Assembly (NCBI GenBank): GCA_016868665.1
Contig: VGGK01000023.1
Coordinates: 1 to 34,634, forward strand
Reading direction: 5' to 3'
Length of the DNA stretch: 34,634 nucleotides
Source: Chlorobiota bacterium
Lineage (GTDB): Bacteria; Bacteroidota; Chlorobiia; Chlorobiales; Chlorobiaceae
The position numbers and the translations under genes were made by a program. The stretch's first letter is position 1. The number at the start of each line of letters is the position of its first letter. The notes beneath the pieces are model-generated. The model ran no database searches. It had not been told where the DNA came from and worked only from the letters and a program-made list of their open reading frames with translations. Positions 1 through 9,382 of this stretch are shown here, piece by piece.

Positions 1-1877
1 CTCTTGCCCTGACAGGAAAAGGGGTGCGCTACGACAAGCTGCTGTTCGGAAACATGCAGTTGAATGCCCGCCACGTAGGCAGTCGTCTCGGTTTCGATTT
101 CCGAAGTTCGGCCGCGCCAGCCTCGGGATCGCCCGCTTCGCTTTCCATGAATACCATAGAGGGAAACGGATCGATACCGCTGAGTCTGCAATACTTCCCG
201 TGGAAAGCGAGTATTCCGGCACAGCAACCCGTCAATGCATCGTTCCGGTCGGATAACCTCTCGGCCCGGTTCATCGAATATGTACTGCCGTTTTTCGAAA
301 ACGCCGAAGGCATCATCCCCACCACGCTCGTGATAGGGGGAAGAACGCCAAAACCGGATATCTACCTCACATCCCGCCTGCAGAATACGAGGATAACGGT
401 TGAACCGACGCAGGTTACCTATATACTCAATGGCGCCGTAGAGGTCAATCCCGGACAGGTGGAACTGAAGGATATCCTCGTCAGCGACGCATCAGGCGGC
501 ACCGGCAAGCTCAGCGGCGTTATCCGGATTGTTGATCTTGAACCGAAAACTCTCGCACTCGGAGCCAGTTGTTCACAACTGCTTCTGTTCGATAAAAAGG
601 ATAAAAAAGACGAAACCTCTTTCGGCACAATTACCGGAACCACCCGTTCGATAAGAATGCATGGCGACCTCTCCTCGCCGGTTGTCGAAGGAGAAATGCG
701 GATCGACAATGCCGACTTTTCACTCTACAGAGCCGGGGCGAACGCAAGCGCAAAATATGCAGGCGTTGAAAAATTCATCGAGTTCGTCCCCCGCTATCCT
801 GCTGAAAAAACCGGTAACGGAGAGAATAACGGCGCAAAGGAACGTCCGGTGGAATTCTATTATTCGCTGCTCGATATCCTGCAGATCAGGGATCTGAAAC
901 TTACCAGCATCGAACCACTTAAATATACGGTAATTTTCGATCGCCTCAGGGGCGAGGAGCTTGAAACCACAATCGGCAATCTGTACCTGATCGTCAATAA
1001 AAGCAGCCAGCGATACCGGCTGTATGGATCGGTCAACATCACCGACGGAAAATACCGGTTTTCCAACACGAATTTCGATCTGGAAGACGGAGGAAAAATC
1101 ACCTGGAACAACGTTGAAATACGTGACGGACAGATGGATAATCTTTACGGAACCAGATATCTCAGCATCACGAATCCGCAGACCGGCGAAAGAGACAACG
1201 TAAAACTGCTGCTTGCAATTACCGGCACGCTCAACGAACCGCGCGTGGGCATGGGCTACTACCTGAACGAACAGATGCAGCCTTATGCCTCGCAGAGCAT
1301 GATCGGCGGCCAGCCGAGCCAGATCGATCCCAATGCGGAAATCAACGTACTCTCCATGCTGCTATCGAAACAGTGGTACGCTCCCCCCGGAACCACCGGC
1401 CAGATCGGCAGCCTCGCAGTATCGAGCGCGGGCCTGGCCGCCGGATCGGGACTCGTCTCCTCCCAGCTTTCCAGGGCGATCCAGAATATTGCCGGTGTAG
1501 AAAGCTTCAATGTCAACATGGGAGTCGACAGCAAGGGACAGCTCAGCGGACTCGATCTCTACTTTGCCGTGAACATTCCGGGAACGGACGGAAAAATGCG
1601 CTTCGTCGGTACGGGCAGCAGCCCGGATATCAGGGATAAGGGGCTATTCAGCTATTACGGCACGTCTCAGAAAATCGAGTATCGGGTTACTCCGAAGGTC
1701 TATGTCGAAGCTTACCGCTCATACGGGCAGCTTCCCGGACAGGGCTCGAACACCAATCTGCAGAAACCCTCCGAAACCTGGGGGGCGAGCATCTCCTATC
1801 GCGAGCGCTTCCACACCTGGGAGCAGTTCTGGAAACGCATCATGCCCTCCGGAAACAAGCAGGACAAAAAGAAATAA
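1..1877 (+). CDS. TamB-like translocation/assembly module (DUF490), C-terminal part
   Basis: The reading frame is open from base 3 with no start codon at its beginning, so the gene begins upstream of the window and only about 625 C-terminal residues are visible. The protein is rich in beta-strand-like repeats with many G, N, D and aromatic residues and ends in a basic tail (NKQDKKK). The last 350 residues resemble the DUF490/TamB C-terminal domain, including a 'GKITWNNVEIRDG' type strand and a final stretch like an outer-membrane strand (YVEAYRSYG). In proteobacteria TamB spans the periplasm and works with an Omp85 protein in outer-membrane assembly or lipid transport; the same role here is inference. 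It is followed after 52 bp by coaBC on the same strand. The N-terminal membrane anchor cannot be checked because it lies outside the window. Confidence 0.75.
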   Translation, partial: LALTGKGVRYDKLLFGNMQLNARHVGSRLGFDFRSSAAPASGSPASLSMNTIEGNGSIPLSLQYFPWKASIPAQQPVNASFRSDNLSARFIEYVLPFFENAEGIIPTTLVIGGRTPKPDIYLTSRLQNTRITVEPTQVTYILNGAVEVNPGQVELKDILVSDASGGTGKLSGVIRIVDLEPKTLALGASCSQLLLFDKKDKKDETSFGTITGTTRSIRMHGDLSSPVVEGEMRIDNADFSLYRAGANASAKYAGVEKFIEFVPRYPAEKTGNGENNGAKERPVEFYYSLLDILQIRDLKLTSIEPLKYTVIFDRLRGEELETTIGNLYLIVNKSSQRYRLYGSVNITDGKYRFSNTNFDLEDGGKITWNNVEIRDGQMDNLYGTRYLSITNPQTGERDNVKLLLAITGTLNEPRVGMGYYLNEQMQPYASQSMIGGQPSQIDPNAEINVLSMLLSKQWYAPPGTTGQIGSLAVSSAGLAAGSGLVSSQLSRAIQNIAGVESFNVNMGVDSKGQLSGLDLYFAVNIPGTDGKMRFVGTGSSPDIRDKGLFSYYGTSQKIEYRVTPKVYVEAYRSYGQLPGQGSNTNLQKPSETWGASISYRERFHTWEQFWKRIMPSGNKQDKKK

Positions 1878-1929
1878 GTCGTTCTCTTTTTATACATTAC
1901 TCTGTATTCTTCTCCAACGAACGAAGCTG

Positions 1930-3183
1930 TTGTTCGAAGTGAAAGGCAAAAACATCATCCTCGGCGTCAGCGGCGGGATTGCCGCCTATAAAACCCCGCA
2001 AATTGTGCGCCTGTTAAAGAAAGCCGGTGCGAATGTCCGTGTTGCACTTACCGCTTCAGCGGGCCGTTTCGTCAGCGAACTTTCTCTGGCTACGGTTTCC
2101 GGTGAGGCGGTCTGCCGGGAAATGTTCCCGCCTGCCGATATCCCGGGAACAGATTTCACCCGGCATATTTCGCTCGGCGAATGGGCCGACGCCCTCGTCA
2201 TCGCGCCGGCAACGGCCAATACTCTTGCCCGGCTGGCTGCAGGCCTCTGCGACGACATGCTATCGGCCTGTTTTATTACGCTGCGCCCCGGTAAACCCGT
2301 CCTGATTTTTCCGGCGATGGATGGCCAGATGTACCGGTCGGCATCGGTACAGCGTAATGTCGCAACGCTCGCCGCCGGAGGATGTACCGTCTTCGAACCC
2401 GAAAGCGGCGATCTCGCATCGGGACAATGCGGAACGGGACGGATGGCGGATCCCGGGATAATCGCAAACCGCATCGGGGCTGCGCTGCAGGCTGCCCGGC
2501 CGGACTCTCTCCTCGCCGGACTGCAGGTGGTCGTTACAGCAGGACCGACCAGGGAAAAAATTGACGGCGTTCGGTTCGTCTCGAACTATTCGTCGGGAAA
2601 AATGGGTTTTGCCGTAGCCCGGGCGGCCCGGGAGCGAGGAGCGGATGTGAGGCTTATCACCGGTCCGGTTCACCTTGAAACGCCGGAAGGGGTCGAACGG
2701 ATCGATGTAGAAAGCGCATGCCAGATGCATGATGCGGCAAAACCCTTCTATCCCATCTGTGCGGTTTTCATTGCCGCAGCCGCTGTAGCCGATTACCGGC
2801 CTGAAATGCCGTACGAGGGCAAACTGAAGAAAAACGAACACCAGATGCAGCTCCTTCTGGTGCGCAACCCCGACATCATCGCCGAATTCGGAGCGCAGAA
2901 ACGAACAGGCCAGCTTGCCGTCGGCTTTGCCCTCGAAACCTCCGAAGGGCTGGCGTACGCGCACCGGAAACTCGACGAAAAACATCTCGATCTCGTTGCC
3001 TTCAACACATACGACAGGAAAACCTCCGGATTCGAGGTCGATACCAATTCGCTGACCCTCATTGACCGTAACCATCGCGAAACAAGCCTTCCGCCTATGC
3101 AGAAAACCGATGCGGCAAGAATGCTGCTCGACCACGTTGAACAGCTTATCGCCGCAGCCGGTAACGGAGAAACCGAACGTTAA
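1930..3183 (+). CDS. coaBC: Bifunctional phosphopantothenoylcysteine decarboxylase / phosphopantothenate-cysteine ligase
   Basis: This enzyme makes 4'-phosphopantetheine for coenzyme A. CoaB joins cysteine to phosphopantothenate and CoaC, a flavoprotein, decarboxylates the product. From TTG 1930 the protein has 417 residues, the usual length. CoaC domain: GVSGGIAAYK at about 12-21, His79 in RHISL, PAMD at 128-131 and Cys167 in SGQCGTGRM. CoaB domain from about residue 198: VVTAGPTREKIDGVRFVSNYSSGKMG and KLKKN at 298-302. The start is uncertain: the frame is open far upstream, but the family begins only about 8-12 residues before GVSGG, leaving TTG 1930 or GTG 1939; neither has a clear Shine-Dalgarno site. 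The usual PAMN of CoaC reads PAMD here; I recall this variant from Bacteroidetes relatives, so it is probably a lineage trait. It is the first short-gap gene of the cluster running to ptsI. Confidence 0.93.
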   Translation: MFEVKGKNIILGVSGGIAAYKTPQIVRLLKKAGANVRVALTASAGRFVSELSLATVSGEAVCREMFPPADIPGTDFTRHISLGEWADALVIAPATANTLARLAAGLCDDMLSACFITLRPGKPVLIFPAMDGQMYRSASVQRNVATLAAGGCTVFEPESGDLASGQCGTGRMADPGIIANRIGAALQAARPDSLLAGLQVVVTAGPTREKIDGVRFVSNYSSGKMGFAVARAARERGADVRLITGPVHLETPEGVERIDVESACQMHDAAKPFYPICAVFIAAAAVADYRPEMPYEGKLKKNEHQMQLLLVRNPDIIAEFGAQKRTGQLAVGFALETSEGLAYAHRKLDEKHLDLVAFNTYDRKTSGFEVDTNSLTLIDRNHRETSLPPMQKTDAARMLLDHVEQLIAAAGNGETER

Positions 3184-3185
3184 CC

Positions 3186-3827
3186 ATGCAGGAACTGTTA
3201 TTTACAGGCAGCGAGCTCGCAGAGCGCCCGGCAGGGGACAGTGCAAACTTTTCATGCAGTGATCTCCGTGAGTTGTACGAAAGCTCTAAAACCTGTACGA
3301 AATGCGCGCTTTCGACGACTCGCCGCAACTTCGTTTTCGGTGAAGGAAATCCATCGGCAAGGCTTGTAGTGATTGGCGAAGCGCCGGGAGCCGACGAAGA
3401 TGCTCTTGGTCGGCCCTTTGTCGGACGTTCCGGTCAATTGCTCGACAAAATTCTTATGGCCGTGGGGTTCCGGCGGGAAGAGGTGTTCATCTGCAACATT
3501 CTTAAATGCAGGCCTCCGCAGAACCGCAACCCCTTGCCCGGAGAAATCGAATGCTGTCTTCCCTGGCTGCTGCGCCAGATTGAACTGATAGATCCCGGCA
3601 TGCTGCTCCTGCTCGGCAGGGTTGCCGCCAATTCGCTGCTGGATAACAACCTTTCGCTGGGCGCAATGCGAGGAAAGATCATCCGCTGGAAGCGATTCGA
3701 CTGCGTGGTGACCTATCACCCGGCCGCGCTCCTGCGGAATCCGAACTGGAAACGTGGATGCTGGGAAGACGTCCGGATGATGCGCAGCCATTACGACGCT
3801 CTGCCGGACAAGACGAACAATGCATGA
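3186..3827 (+). CDS. Uracil-DNA glycosylase, family 4 (iron-sulfur type)
   Basis: The enzyme removes uracil from DNA as the first step of base-excision repair. The 213-residue protein has the family 4 layout: an N-terminal extension, Cys37 and Cys40 in CTKC, the GEAPG active-site motif at 64-68 followed by ADEDALGRPFVGRSG, then CNILKCRPPQNRNP, and TYHPAALLR near residues 176-184 as the second active-site motif. Cys37, Cys40, Cys108 and Cys124 fit the four ligands of the expected [4Fe-4S] cluster. The ATG lies 2 bp after the coaBC stop, and the TGA overlaps the dnaB start (ATGA), so translational coupling is likely. Resemblance to phage DNA polymerase-related UDG-like proteins is expected for this family and gives no reason to change the call. 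Confidence 0.93.
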   Translation: MQELLFTGSELAERPAGDSANFSCSDLRELYESSKTCTKCALSTTRRNFVFGEGNPSARLVVIGEAPGADEDALGRPFVGRSGQLLDKILMAVGFRREEVFICNILKCRPPQNRNPLPGEIECCLPWLLRQIELIDPGMLLLLGRVAANSLLDNNLSLGAMRGKIIRWKRFDCVVTYHPAALLRNPNWKRGCWEDVRMMRSHYDALPDKTNNA

Positions 3828-5365
3828 CCATGATACGATCAGCACAGAAACAGAAATCCGACGCCATCGATTTCAGCAAGGATATCGATTTCAGCCGAGA
3901 AAGCAGGGTACCGCCCTATTCCACCGATATCGAACAGGAAGTGCTTGCCTGCCTTCTGCTCGAAGAAGAGCCTGTCGAACAGGTCATACAGATTTTCGGC
4001 GAGAACGGCGCGGAAGTGTTCTACGAAAAGCGGCACCAGATTATTTTCACGGCCATGATGCGGCTCTATCATAAACGGCAGGCTATTGACCTGATCACGG
4101 TCAGCGAAGAACTGCTGAAAATGAACGAGCTGGAACCCGTGGGAGGCCGGCATTACCTTGCCGAACTTTCGGGAAAAGTCATCAGTGCGGCCAACGTGGA
4201 ATATTACGCCCGGCTGGCCAAAGAGAAATATCTTTTCCGGCGGATGATCTCCATATCTGCTAAAATATCCTCTGTCGCATACAGCTCGTCGATGGATATT
4301 TTCGACCTTGTAGAACATGCGTCCCAGCAGTTCTTCAATATTTCGCAGGCCGGCATTAAAAAGAAGGCATCGCCCATCAAGGATCTGGTGAAGAACGGTA
4401 TTCGCATGCTTGAAACCCTCAGAGCATCGCAATCGTCGATCACCGGCGTCGGATCGGGCTTTTCGGAACTCGACCAGCTCACTGCAGGATTTCAGCCATC
4501 CGATATGATCATCATTGCGGCAAGGCCGTCAGCGGGCAAGACCGCATTCTCTCTGGCACTTGCACGAAACGCTGCGGTGGATTTCAATACGCCCGTGCTT
4601 TTTTTCAGTCTTGAAATGGCCGAAGTTCAGCTTGCTATCAGGCTCATGTGCGCGGAAGCCTATGTGGAATCGCAGCTTGTCAGAACCGGCCGTATATCTC
4701 CCGAGATGATGGGCCGGATCATCAACAGCATGGACAAACTCAACGATGCAAAACTCTTTATAGACGATACCCCGGGTATTTCCATTATGGAGCTGTCGGC
4801 AAAAACGCGCCGGATGAAGCAGGAACATAATATCGGCATGGTGGTGGTCGATTACCTGCAGCTGGTAACACCGGTCAGGGATGGAAAATCGAACCGCGAG
4901 CAGGAAATCGCGCAGATATCCCGTTCGCTCAAGGCTCTGGCCAAGGAGCTGAACATTCCTGTCATCGCGCTTGCCCAGCTCAACCGGTCGGTCGAACAGC
5001 GATCGGGCGACCGGAGACCTCAGCTGAGTGATCTCAGGGAGTCGGGCTCCATCGAGCAGGATGCCGACGTCGTCATGTTCCTTTCAAGGCCCGAAATGTA
5101 CGGCAAAGATACATTTGAGGACGGTTCATCCACGAAAAACATCGTCGAAATCGTTATCGGAAAACAGAGAAACGGCCCGATCGGCGACATCAGGCTTCTC
5201 TTCATGAAGAACTACGGACGTTTTCAGTCAACCGCCAACGTCTATATCACCGGCGGAGAACATGAAGAGAGCAGAGATATGCCAAACCACGAAATTCCGG
5301 AATCCCCCGAACCCCGCACGGTTCCTGCCACATCCTTCATCAACCAGGACGATGCACCTTTTTAA
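3824..5365 (+). CDS. dnaB: Replicative DNA helicase DnaB
   Basis: This is the ring-shaped helicase of the replication fork. I start it at ATG 3824, which overlaps the preceding stop (ATGA); ATG 3830 is an alternative. The protein then has 513 residues, a normal length. The N-terminal domain begins near residue 30 with PPYSTDIEQEVLACLLLEE. The RecA-like domain carries Walker A (ARPSAGKTAF, about 232-241), Walker B (VVVDYLQLV, about 340) and the C-terminal LSDLRESGSIEQDADVV motif with the arginine finger region. No intein is seen: the P-loop and Walker B regions, where dnaB inteins usually sit, are uninterrupted. The C-terminal tail of about 35 residues is rich in E and P and is unlikely to be folded. 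The ptsI start follows 9 bp after the stop. Confidence 0.97.
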   Translation: MTMIRSAQKQKSDAIDFSKDIDFSRESRVPPYSTDIEQEVLACLLLEEEPVEQVIQIFGENGAEVFYEKRHQIIFTAMMRLYHKRQAIDLITVSEELLKMNELEPVGGRHYLAELSGKVISAANVEYYARLAKEKYLFRRMISISAKISSVAYSSSMDIFDLVEHASQQFFNISQAGIKKKASPIKDLVKNGIRMLETLRASQSSITGVGSGFSELDQLTAGFQPSDMIIIAARPSAGKTAFSLALARNAAVDFNTPVLFFSLEMAEVQLAIRLMCAEAYVESQLVRTGRISPEMMGRIINSMDKLNDAKLFIDDTPGISIMELSAKTRRMKQEHNIGMVVVDYLQLVTPVRDGKSNREQEIAQISRSLKALAKELNIPVIALAQLNRSVEQRSGDRRPQLSDLRESGSIEQDADVVMFLSRPEMYGKDTFEDGSSTKNIVEIVIGKQRNGPIGDIRLLFMKNYGRFQSTANVYITGGEHEESRDMPNHEIPESPEPRTVPATSFINQDDAPF

Positions 5366-5374
5366 ACAACGAGT

Positions 5375-7174
5375 ATGAGTGAAAACATCACCGGACAATC
5401 CGAACTTCCCGCAATGCCGGAGGAAGGCAGGAAAAAGCATAAAGGAGCCGTTCTTAAAACAGGCGAAGATTCCTATCGCGGTATCGGAACATCCCGGGGT
5501 ATTGCAATAGGAACCTCCTATGCGTTTGAAAAGGAACAGTACGAACACGAGAGCAGAACCATTCTGCCCGAAGAGATCGAACATGAAATTGAACGGTTTG
5601 TCGCCGCATTGCACCGCTCGGAAAAAGAACTGAAAAAAATCGAGCGGGTAACGACGAGAAAACTGGGCAAGGGCTATGCTAACCTGTTCGAAGCCCAGAT
5701 CATGCTGCTGCACGACCAGATGCTGATAGAGGCCATTACTGCCCGGATCCGTAAGGAGCTTAAAGCGGCTTCGCTGGTAATCGATGAGGAATTCGGCAGG
5801 TACCTCGAACATTTCATGAATTCGGATGACCAGCTTTTCCAGGAGCGAGCCTGCGATTTCAGGGATATCAAGGAAAGAATCATCAGGAACCTGCACATCA
5901 AAAAACTGCACTCGTGGATACCCGAAGGCAGTATCGTGGTATCGGAGCATCTGTCGCCGGCAGACGTCATCCTGCTCAGCCGCAGCAACGTCAAGGGATT
6001 CGTCACCGATACCGGGGGTAAAACCTCCCACATCTCGCTTATATGCAAGTCGCTCAACATTCCTATGGTTGTCGGGCTCGGTAATTTCTCGCAGATGGTA
6101 TCGACCGGCAACCGGCTGATCATCGACGGCGGAACCGGCACGGTGGTGATCAATCCTGAAGAGAAAACCGTTGAACGGTATACCCGAAAACGGGACGAGG
6201 AACTGCGATTCGAGGCCGATGCCTCCAGAACGGCTGACCAGCCGGCCTATACCCGGTGCGGCGTAAGAATCTCTTTTTATTCCAATATCGATTTCAAGGA
6301 GGAGCTGACGGGAATGAAGGCCGCCGGTTCGGAAGGGGTTGGGCTTTTCAGAACCGAAAACCTTTTTATCGACGGAACCAAGGTACCCAGGGAATCCGAG
6401 CAGTTCAGCTATTACCTCGAAATGGCTGAAACAATCGCCCCGATGCCGCTTGTGGTGCGTCTCTTCGATATCGGCGGCGACAAGCTGCTCTATTCTCCGG
6501 TAAGGGAACCCAACCCCAATCTCGGATGGAGAGGCATCAGAATACTCATCGATGTTCCGGAAATCCTTGAAAACCAGCTCAGGGCCGTTGTGCGGGCGAA
6601 CATACACGGAAACATCCATATCCTCCTGCCGATGATCACCTCCGTCGAGGAAATACGGTTCATTACGGTAACGCTCGACAAGCTGTGCGATGAATTGAAG
6701 GAAGAGCAGGGACATGCCGAAAAGCCCTTCATCGGTGCAATGATCGAAGTGCCGGCCGCAGTGGAAATGATCGCAGAAATTGCCCGTGAGGTCGATTTCG
6801 TGAGTCTCGGAACAAACGATCTCACGCAGTATACGCTTGCGGTTGACAGGAACAACGTTATCGTACAGGATCTGTTCGACAAGTTCCATCCGGCGATCGT
6901 ACGGCAGGTGCACCGGGTCATCTCTGCAGCCCAGCAAAACAGATGCCGTGTCTCAATATGCGGGGATATGGGTTCCGATCCTCTTGCGCTGCCTTTCCTC
7001 GTTGGATGCGGCCTTCGCAAGTTCAGTATTGTAAGCGCCGATATAGCGAAACAGAAAAAACTCGTATCGGCCATGACCATTGCCGATACTGAAATGCTTG
7101 CTGCCGAGTGCCTTAAACTCGATTCGGCAGAAAAAATCAAGGGCCGCCTGGAAGAGTTCCTGGCAGCCCTGTAA
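5375..7174 (+). CDS. ptsI: Phosphoenolpyruvate-protein phosphotransferase (PTS enzyme I)
   Basis: Enzyme I takes phosphate from PEP and passes it to HPr. The 599-residue protein has the normal family order: an N-terminal HPr-binding helical part starting at GIGTSRGIAIG, the phosphohistidine swivel domain with GGKTSHIS (His219), then the PEP-binding barrel with GLFRTENLF, FDIGGDKLL, GWRGIRIL, SLGTNDLTQY and the active-site cysteine in SICGDMG (about residue 529). It has about 35 extra N-terminal residues before the domain. No HPr or sugar-specific EII gene is in the window, so a regulatory rather than sugar-uptake role is possible, but this cannot be decided here. It is the last gene of the plus-strand cluster; its stop lies 20 bp from the stop of the convergent ppiD-like gene. 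Confidence 0.95.
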   Translation: MSENITGQSELPAMPEEGRKKHKGAVLKTGEDSYRGIGTSRGIAIGTSYAFEKEQYEHESRTILPEEIEHEIERFVAALHRSEKELKKIERVTTRKLGKGYANLFEAQIMLLHDQMLIEAITARIRKELKAASLVIDEEFGRYLEHFMNSDDQLFQERACDFRDIKERIIRNLHIKKLHSWIPEGSIVVSEHLSPADVILLSRSNVKGFVTDTGGKTSHISLICKSLNIPMVVGLGNFSQMVSTGNRLIIDGGTGTVVINPEEKTVERYTRKRDEELRFEADASRTADQPAYTRCGVRISFYSNIDFKEELTGMKAAGSEGVGLFRTENLFIDGTKVPRESEQFSYYLEMAETIAPMPLVVRLFDIGGDKLLYSPVREPNPNLGWRGIRILIDVPEILENQLRAVVRANIHGNIHILLPMITSVEEIRFITVTLDKLCDELKEEQGHAEKPFIGAMIEVPAAVEMIAEIAREVDFVSLGTNDLTQYTLAVDRNNVIVQDLFDKFHPAIVRQVHRVISAAQQNRCRVSICGDMGSDPLALPFLVGCGLRKFSIVSADIAKQKKLVSAMTIADTEMLAAECLKLDSAEKIKGRLEEFLAAL

Positions 7175-7194
7175 TCAATTGATGATTCAACCGT

Positions 7195-9294
7195 TTACTT
7201 GCGGAGATCTTCGATCTTTGCGTTCTTGCGCAGGGAAGCGAAATATTCCGCAAAGAACTGCTCCTGTTTGGCCCTGACAAGGTTGGGCATAACATTGACT
7301 TTGACCTTTTTAATATCGACATCGCCGGGCATGACGCGTTTGTCGAGCCTCACGAGCGCATAGCCCGCCGTCGTTCTGACCGGCTTTGAGAGCACTCCGG
7401 GCTTCATGCCTGAAATCGCCTCTACAAGCGGACGGTCAATACCGTAACCGGGAATATATCCATCAACCCAACGAATATCGTCAGCCTGTACTATCCCGAA
7501 CGCCTTGTTGCCGGCCTCGATGGTTTCGAGCGTCGCCCCTGGTTTTGCAGAGAGCTCGGCAAGCATCTTTTCAAGTGCCTGTTCTTTCTTTTCCCGAACA
7601 AGTTCGGCGGTAATGCGTTTTTTCAGGTCATCGTCAAGAGCACGGAATCCCGTATCGTTCCTGCCGGTAAGGCGCATAACGTAAAAGCCCTTCTCCGTCT
7701 CGATAACGTCAGACAGTTCGCCTTCCGAAGCACCGAATGCGAATGCCGCAATTTTCTCATTGAAGCCTATAGATGGAATGGGTGCCCGACGGATGAACTC
7801 TCCGGTTTTTTCGATGCGGAGTTTGCCGGCAGCTGCGCTCTTCTCAAAGCCTTTCTCTTTGGCATCCATCTGGAACACCATGGCGGTCCGCCTCGATGCG
7901 TCAACCGTTTCGCTCGAGGGCCTGATCAGACGGACGACTTCCGAACACACCAGAGCGCTCTGATCTATTGCGTTCACCCTGATGATATGCAGGCCGAATT
8001 TCGTCTGCACCGGTCGCGTCAGAGAGCCCGGCCTCGAGGAAAAAACGGCTTCGGCGAATTCCGGTACCATGGCATCCTTTCCGAACCATCCGAGATCGCC
8101 GCCTCTTGCCGCACTTCCGGGATCCTCTGAGTACTTTCCGGCAAGCGTTTCGAAAGGAACGCCCTCCTGAAGCTGTTTATAGATATCCACCATGCGTTCC
8201 CTCACTTTTGCAACATCGTCCCTGCTTGCAGGATTGAATCGGAGCAGGATATGCGATGCCCTTGCCACCGGGTCTCCGGCGACGGCTTTCTTTACTTTCA
8301 GCAGCCTGTAGTAGCCGTTATCGGCAACAGGGCCGACGACAGTACCGGCTTTTGCATTACTGAAAACAACAGTACCGGCTTCAGGTGAGAAATCGGCGCG
8401 ACTGTACTGACGATCGACGCCGGTGGGTCGATCGCTCTGCACTTTAACGTAATCGCTGTCATTCTGAGTTGCAGAAAATTCAGCTCTGAGAGCCTCTAGT
8501 TCGGTACGGACAACGCTGCTGTCTTTCGCTGAAGGGACGAGCGGGAAAAACACATAATCCGCTTTTCTCGATGGCGGCTGCCGGAGCTGCTCCTTTTTGC
8601 TGTCGTAATAGGCCTGGATCTCTTCGGCCTTCACGGGAAACTTGCTGTCGGCACCGGCGACATCGAGTGGAACCGGAATGAACGATGCCGAAAACTTCAT
8701 ATATTCGCGCCTGACGACCGCTTCGAGTTCACGATCCGAAACATGCACCATGGACTGCAGGGCACGAATAAGCTTGCTGACCTTGAGTTCCCGACGGACA
8801 ATATCTTCGATCTGAAGCCACATCTCCTTGTTTTTCGGATCGCGGCGAGCGGCATCGAGTCTCTTGCGGTCAAGGGTTCCCGTTGCCGGATCCACGAAGT
8901 TCTGCCGTATGATCATCGGAGGATTGTCGCCATCGAGTGCAGCAACGATTTCGCTGTCGTCTACGAGGATCCCGAATTTCCTGAACTGCTCTTCGAGCAG
9001 CGCCTGATCGACGGCAACGTTCCATGCCTGCTCCTGAAGGCCAAGCTCGACTTCCGGGGTTATCTCGTCTCCGGGATTGGTCCTGCGGAAGTTTTCCGTG
9101 AATTCCCTGTATACTTCCTCATATCGCGCATACGGAACCGCTGTTCCGTTCACTTTGCCTGCGGCGCTGCCCTGGTTTCCGGAAAAACCGGAAAAGTTCA
9201 TCCCCCACTCGAACACGATGAGCGCAATAAATGCTGCCAGAAGCGCATACAGAATAAGATGGGTTTTTTCCCGCAAGCTGGTCATTACAGCCAT
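7195..9294 (-). CDS. PpiD/SurA-like peptidylprolyl isomerase, membrane-anchored periplasmic folding factor
   Basis: The 699-residue protein has one membrane segment at residues 11-29 (HLILYALLAAFIALIVFEW), then a SurA/PpiD-type N-terminal chaperone region. This includes the VNGTAVPYARYEEVYREF motif at about 48-65. A PpiC (parvulin) rotamase domain follows at about 345-450, marked by ASHILLRF, EDPGSAARGGDLGWFG and FGLHIIRV. A second, weaker parvulin-like segment follows around residues 490-590. The layout matches PpiD: N-in, periplasmic chaperone for outer-membrane and secreted proteins. The start ATG has an AAGGA sequence about 10 nt upstream. The gene lies 88 bp after pcm on the same strand, so the two may share a transcript. 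It converges on ptsI. Confidence 0.9.
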   Translation of the reverse strand: MAVMTSLREKTHLILYALLAAFIALIVFEWGMNFSGFSGNQGSAAGKVNGTAVPYARYEEVYREFTENFRRTNPGDEITPEVELGLQEQAWNVAVDQALLEEQFRKFGILVDDSEIVAALDGDNPPMIIRQNFVDPATGTLDRKRLDAARRDPKNKEMWLQIEDIVRRELKVSKLIRALQSMVHVSDRELEAVVRREYMKFSASFIPVPLDVAGADSKFPVKAEEIQAYYDSKKEQLRQPPSRKADYVFFPLVPSAKDSSVVRTELEALRAEFSATQNDSDYVKVQSDRPTGVDRQYSRADFSPEAGTVVFSNAKAGTVVGPVADNGYYRLLKVKKAVAGDPVARASHILLRFNPASRDDVAKVRERMVDIYKQLQEGVPFETLAGKYSEDPGSAARGGDLGWFGKDAMVPEFAEAVFSSRPGSLTRPVQTKFGLHIIRVNAIDQSALVCSEVVRLIRPSSETVDASRRTAMVFQMDAKEKGFEKSAAAGKLRIEKTGEFIRRAPIPSIGFNEKIAAFAFGASEGELSDVIETEKGFYVMRLTGRNDTGFRALDDDLKKRITAELVREKKEQALEKMLAELSAKPGATLETIEAGNKAFGIVQADDIRWVDGYIPGYGIDRPLVEAISGMKPGVLSKPVRTTAGYALVRLDKRVMPGDVDIKKVKVNVMPNLVRAKQEQFFAEYFASLRKNAKIEDLRK

Positions 9295-9382
9295 ATCAGT
9301 TCATTCCTTGAATAGTATTGATAAATCAGGGCGAAGCCTGTAACCGGAAATAACCGGGAGACTAAATTACGACCGGAATTGC

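Noticed and set aside
1702-1929. In-frame upstream extension of coaBC overlapping the TamB-like gene
   Set aside because: It lies in the coding sequence of TamB in another frame and has no similarity to CoaBC N termini.
5228-6937. 569-codon minus-strand open frame opposite dnaB and ptsI
   Set aside because: The plus strand encodes two unmistakable housekeeping proteins; the antisense frame has His/Phe-rich composition typical of shadow frames.
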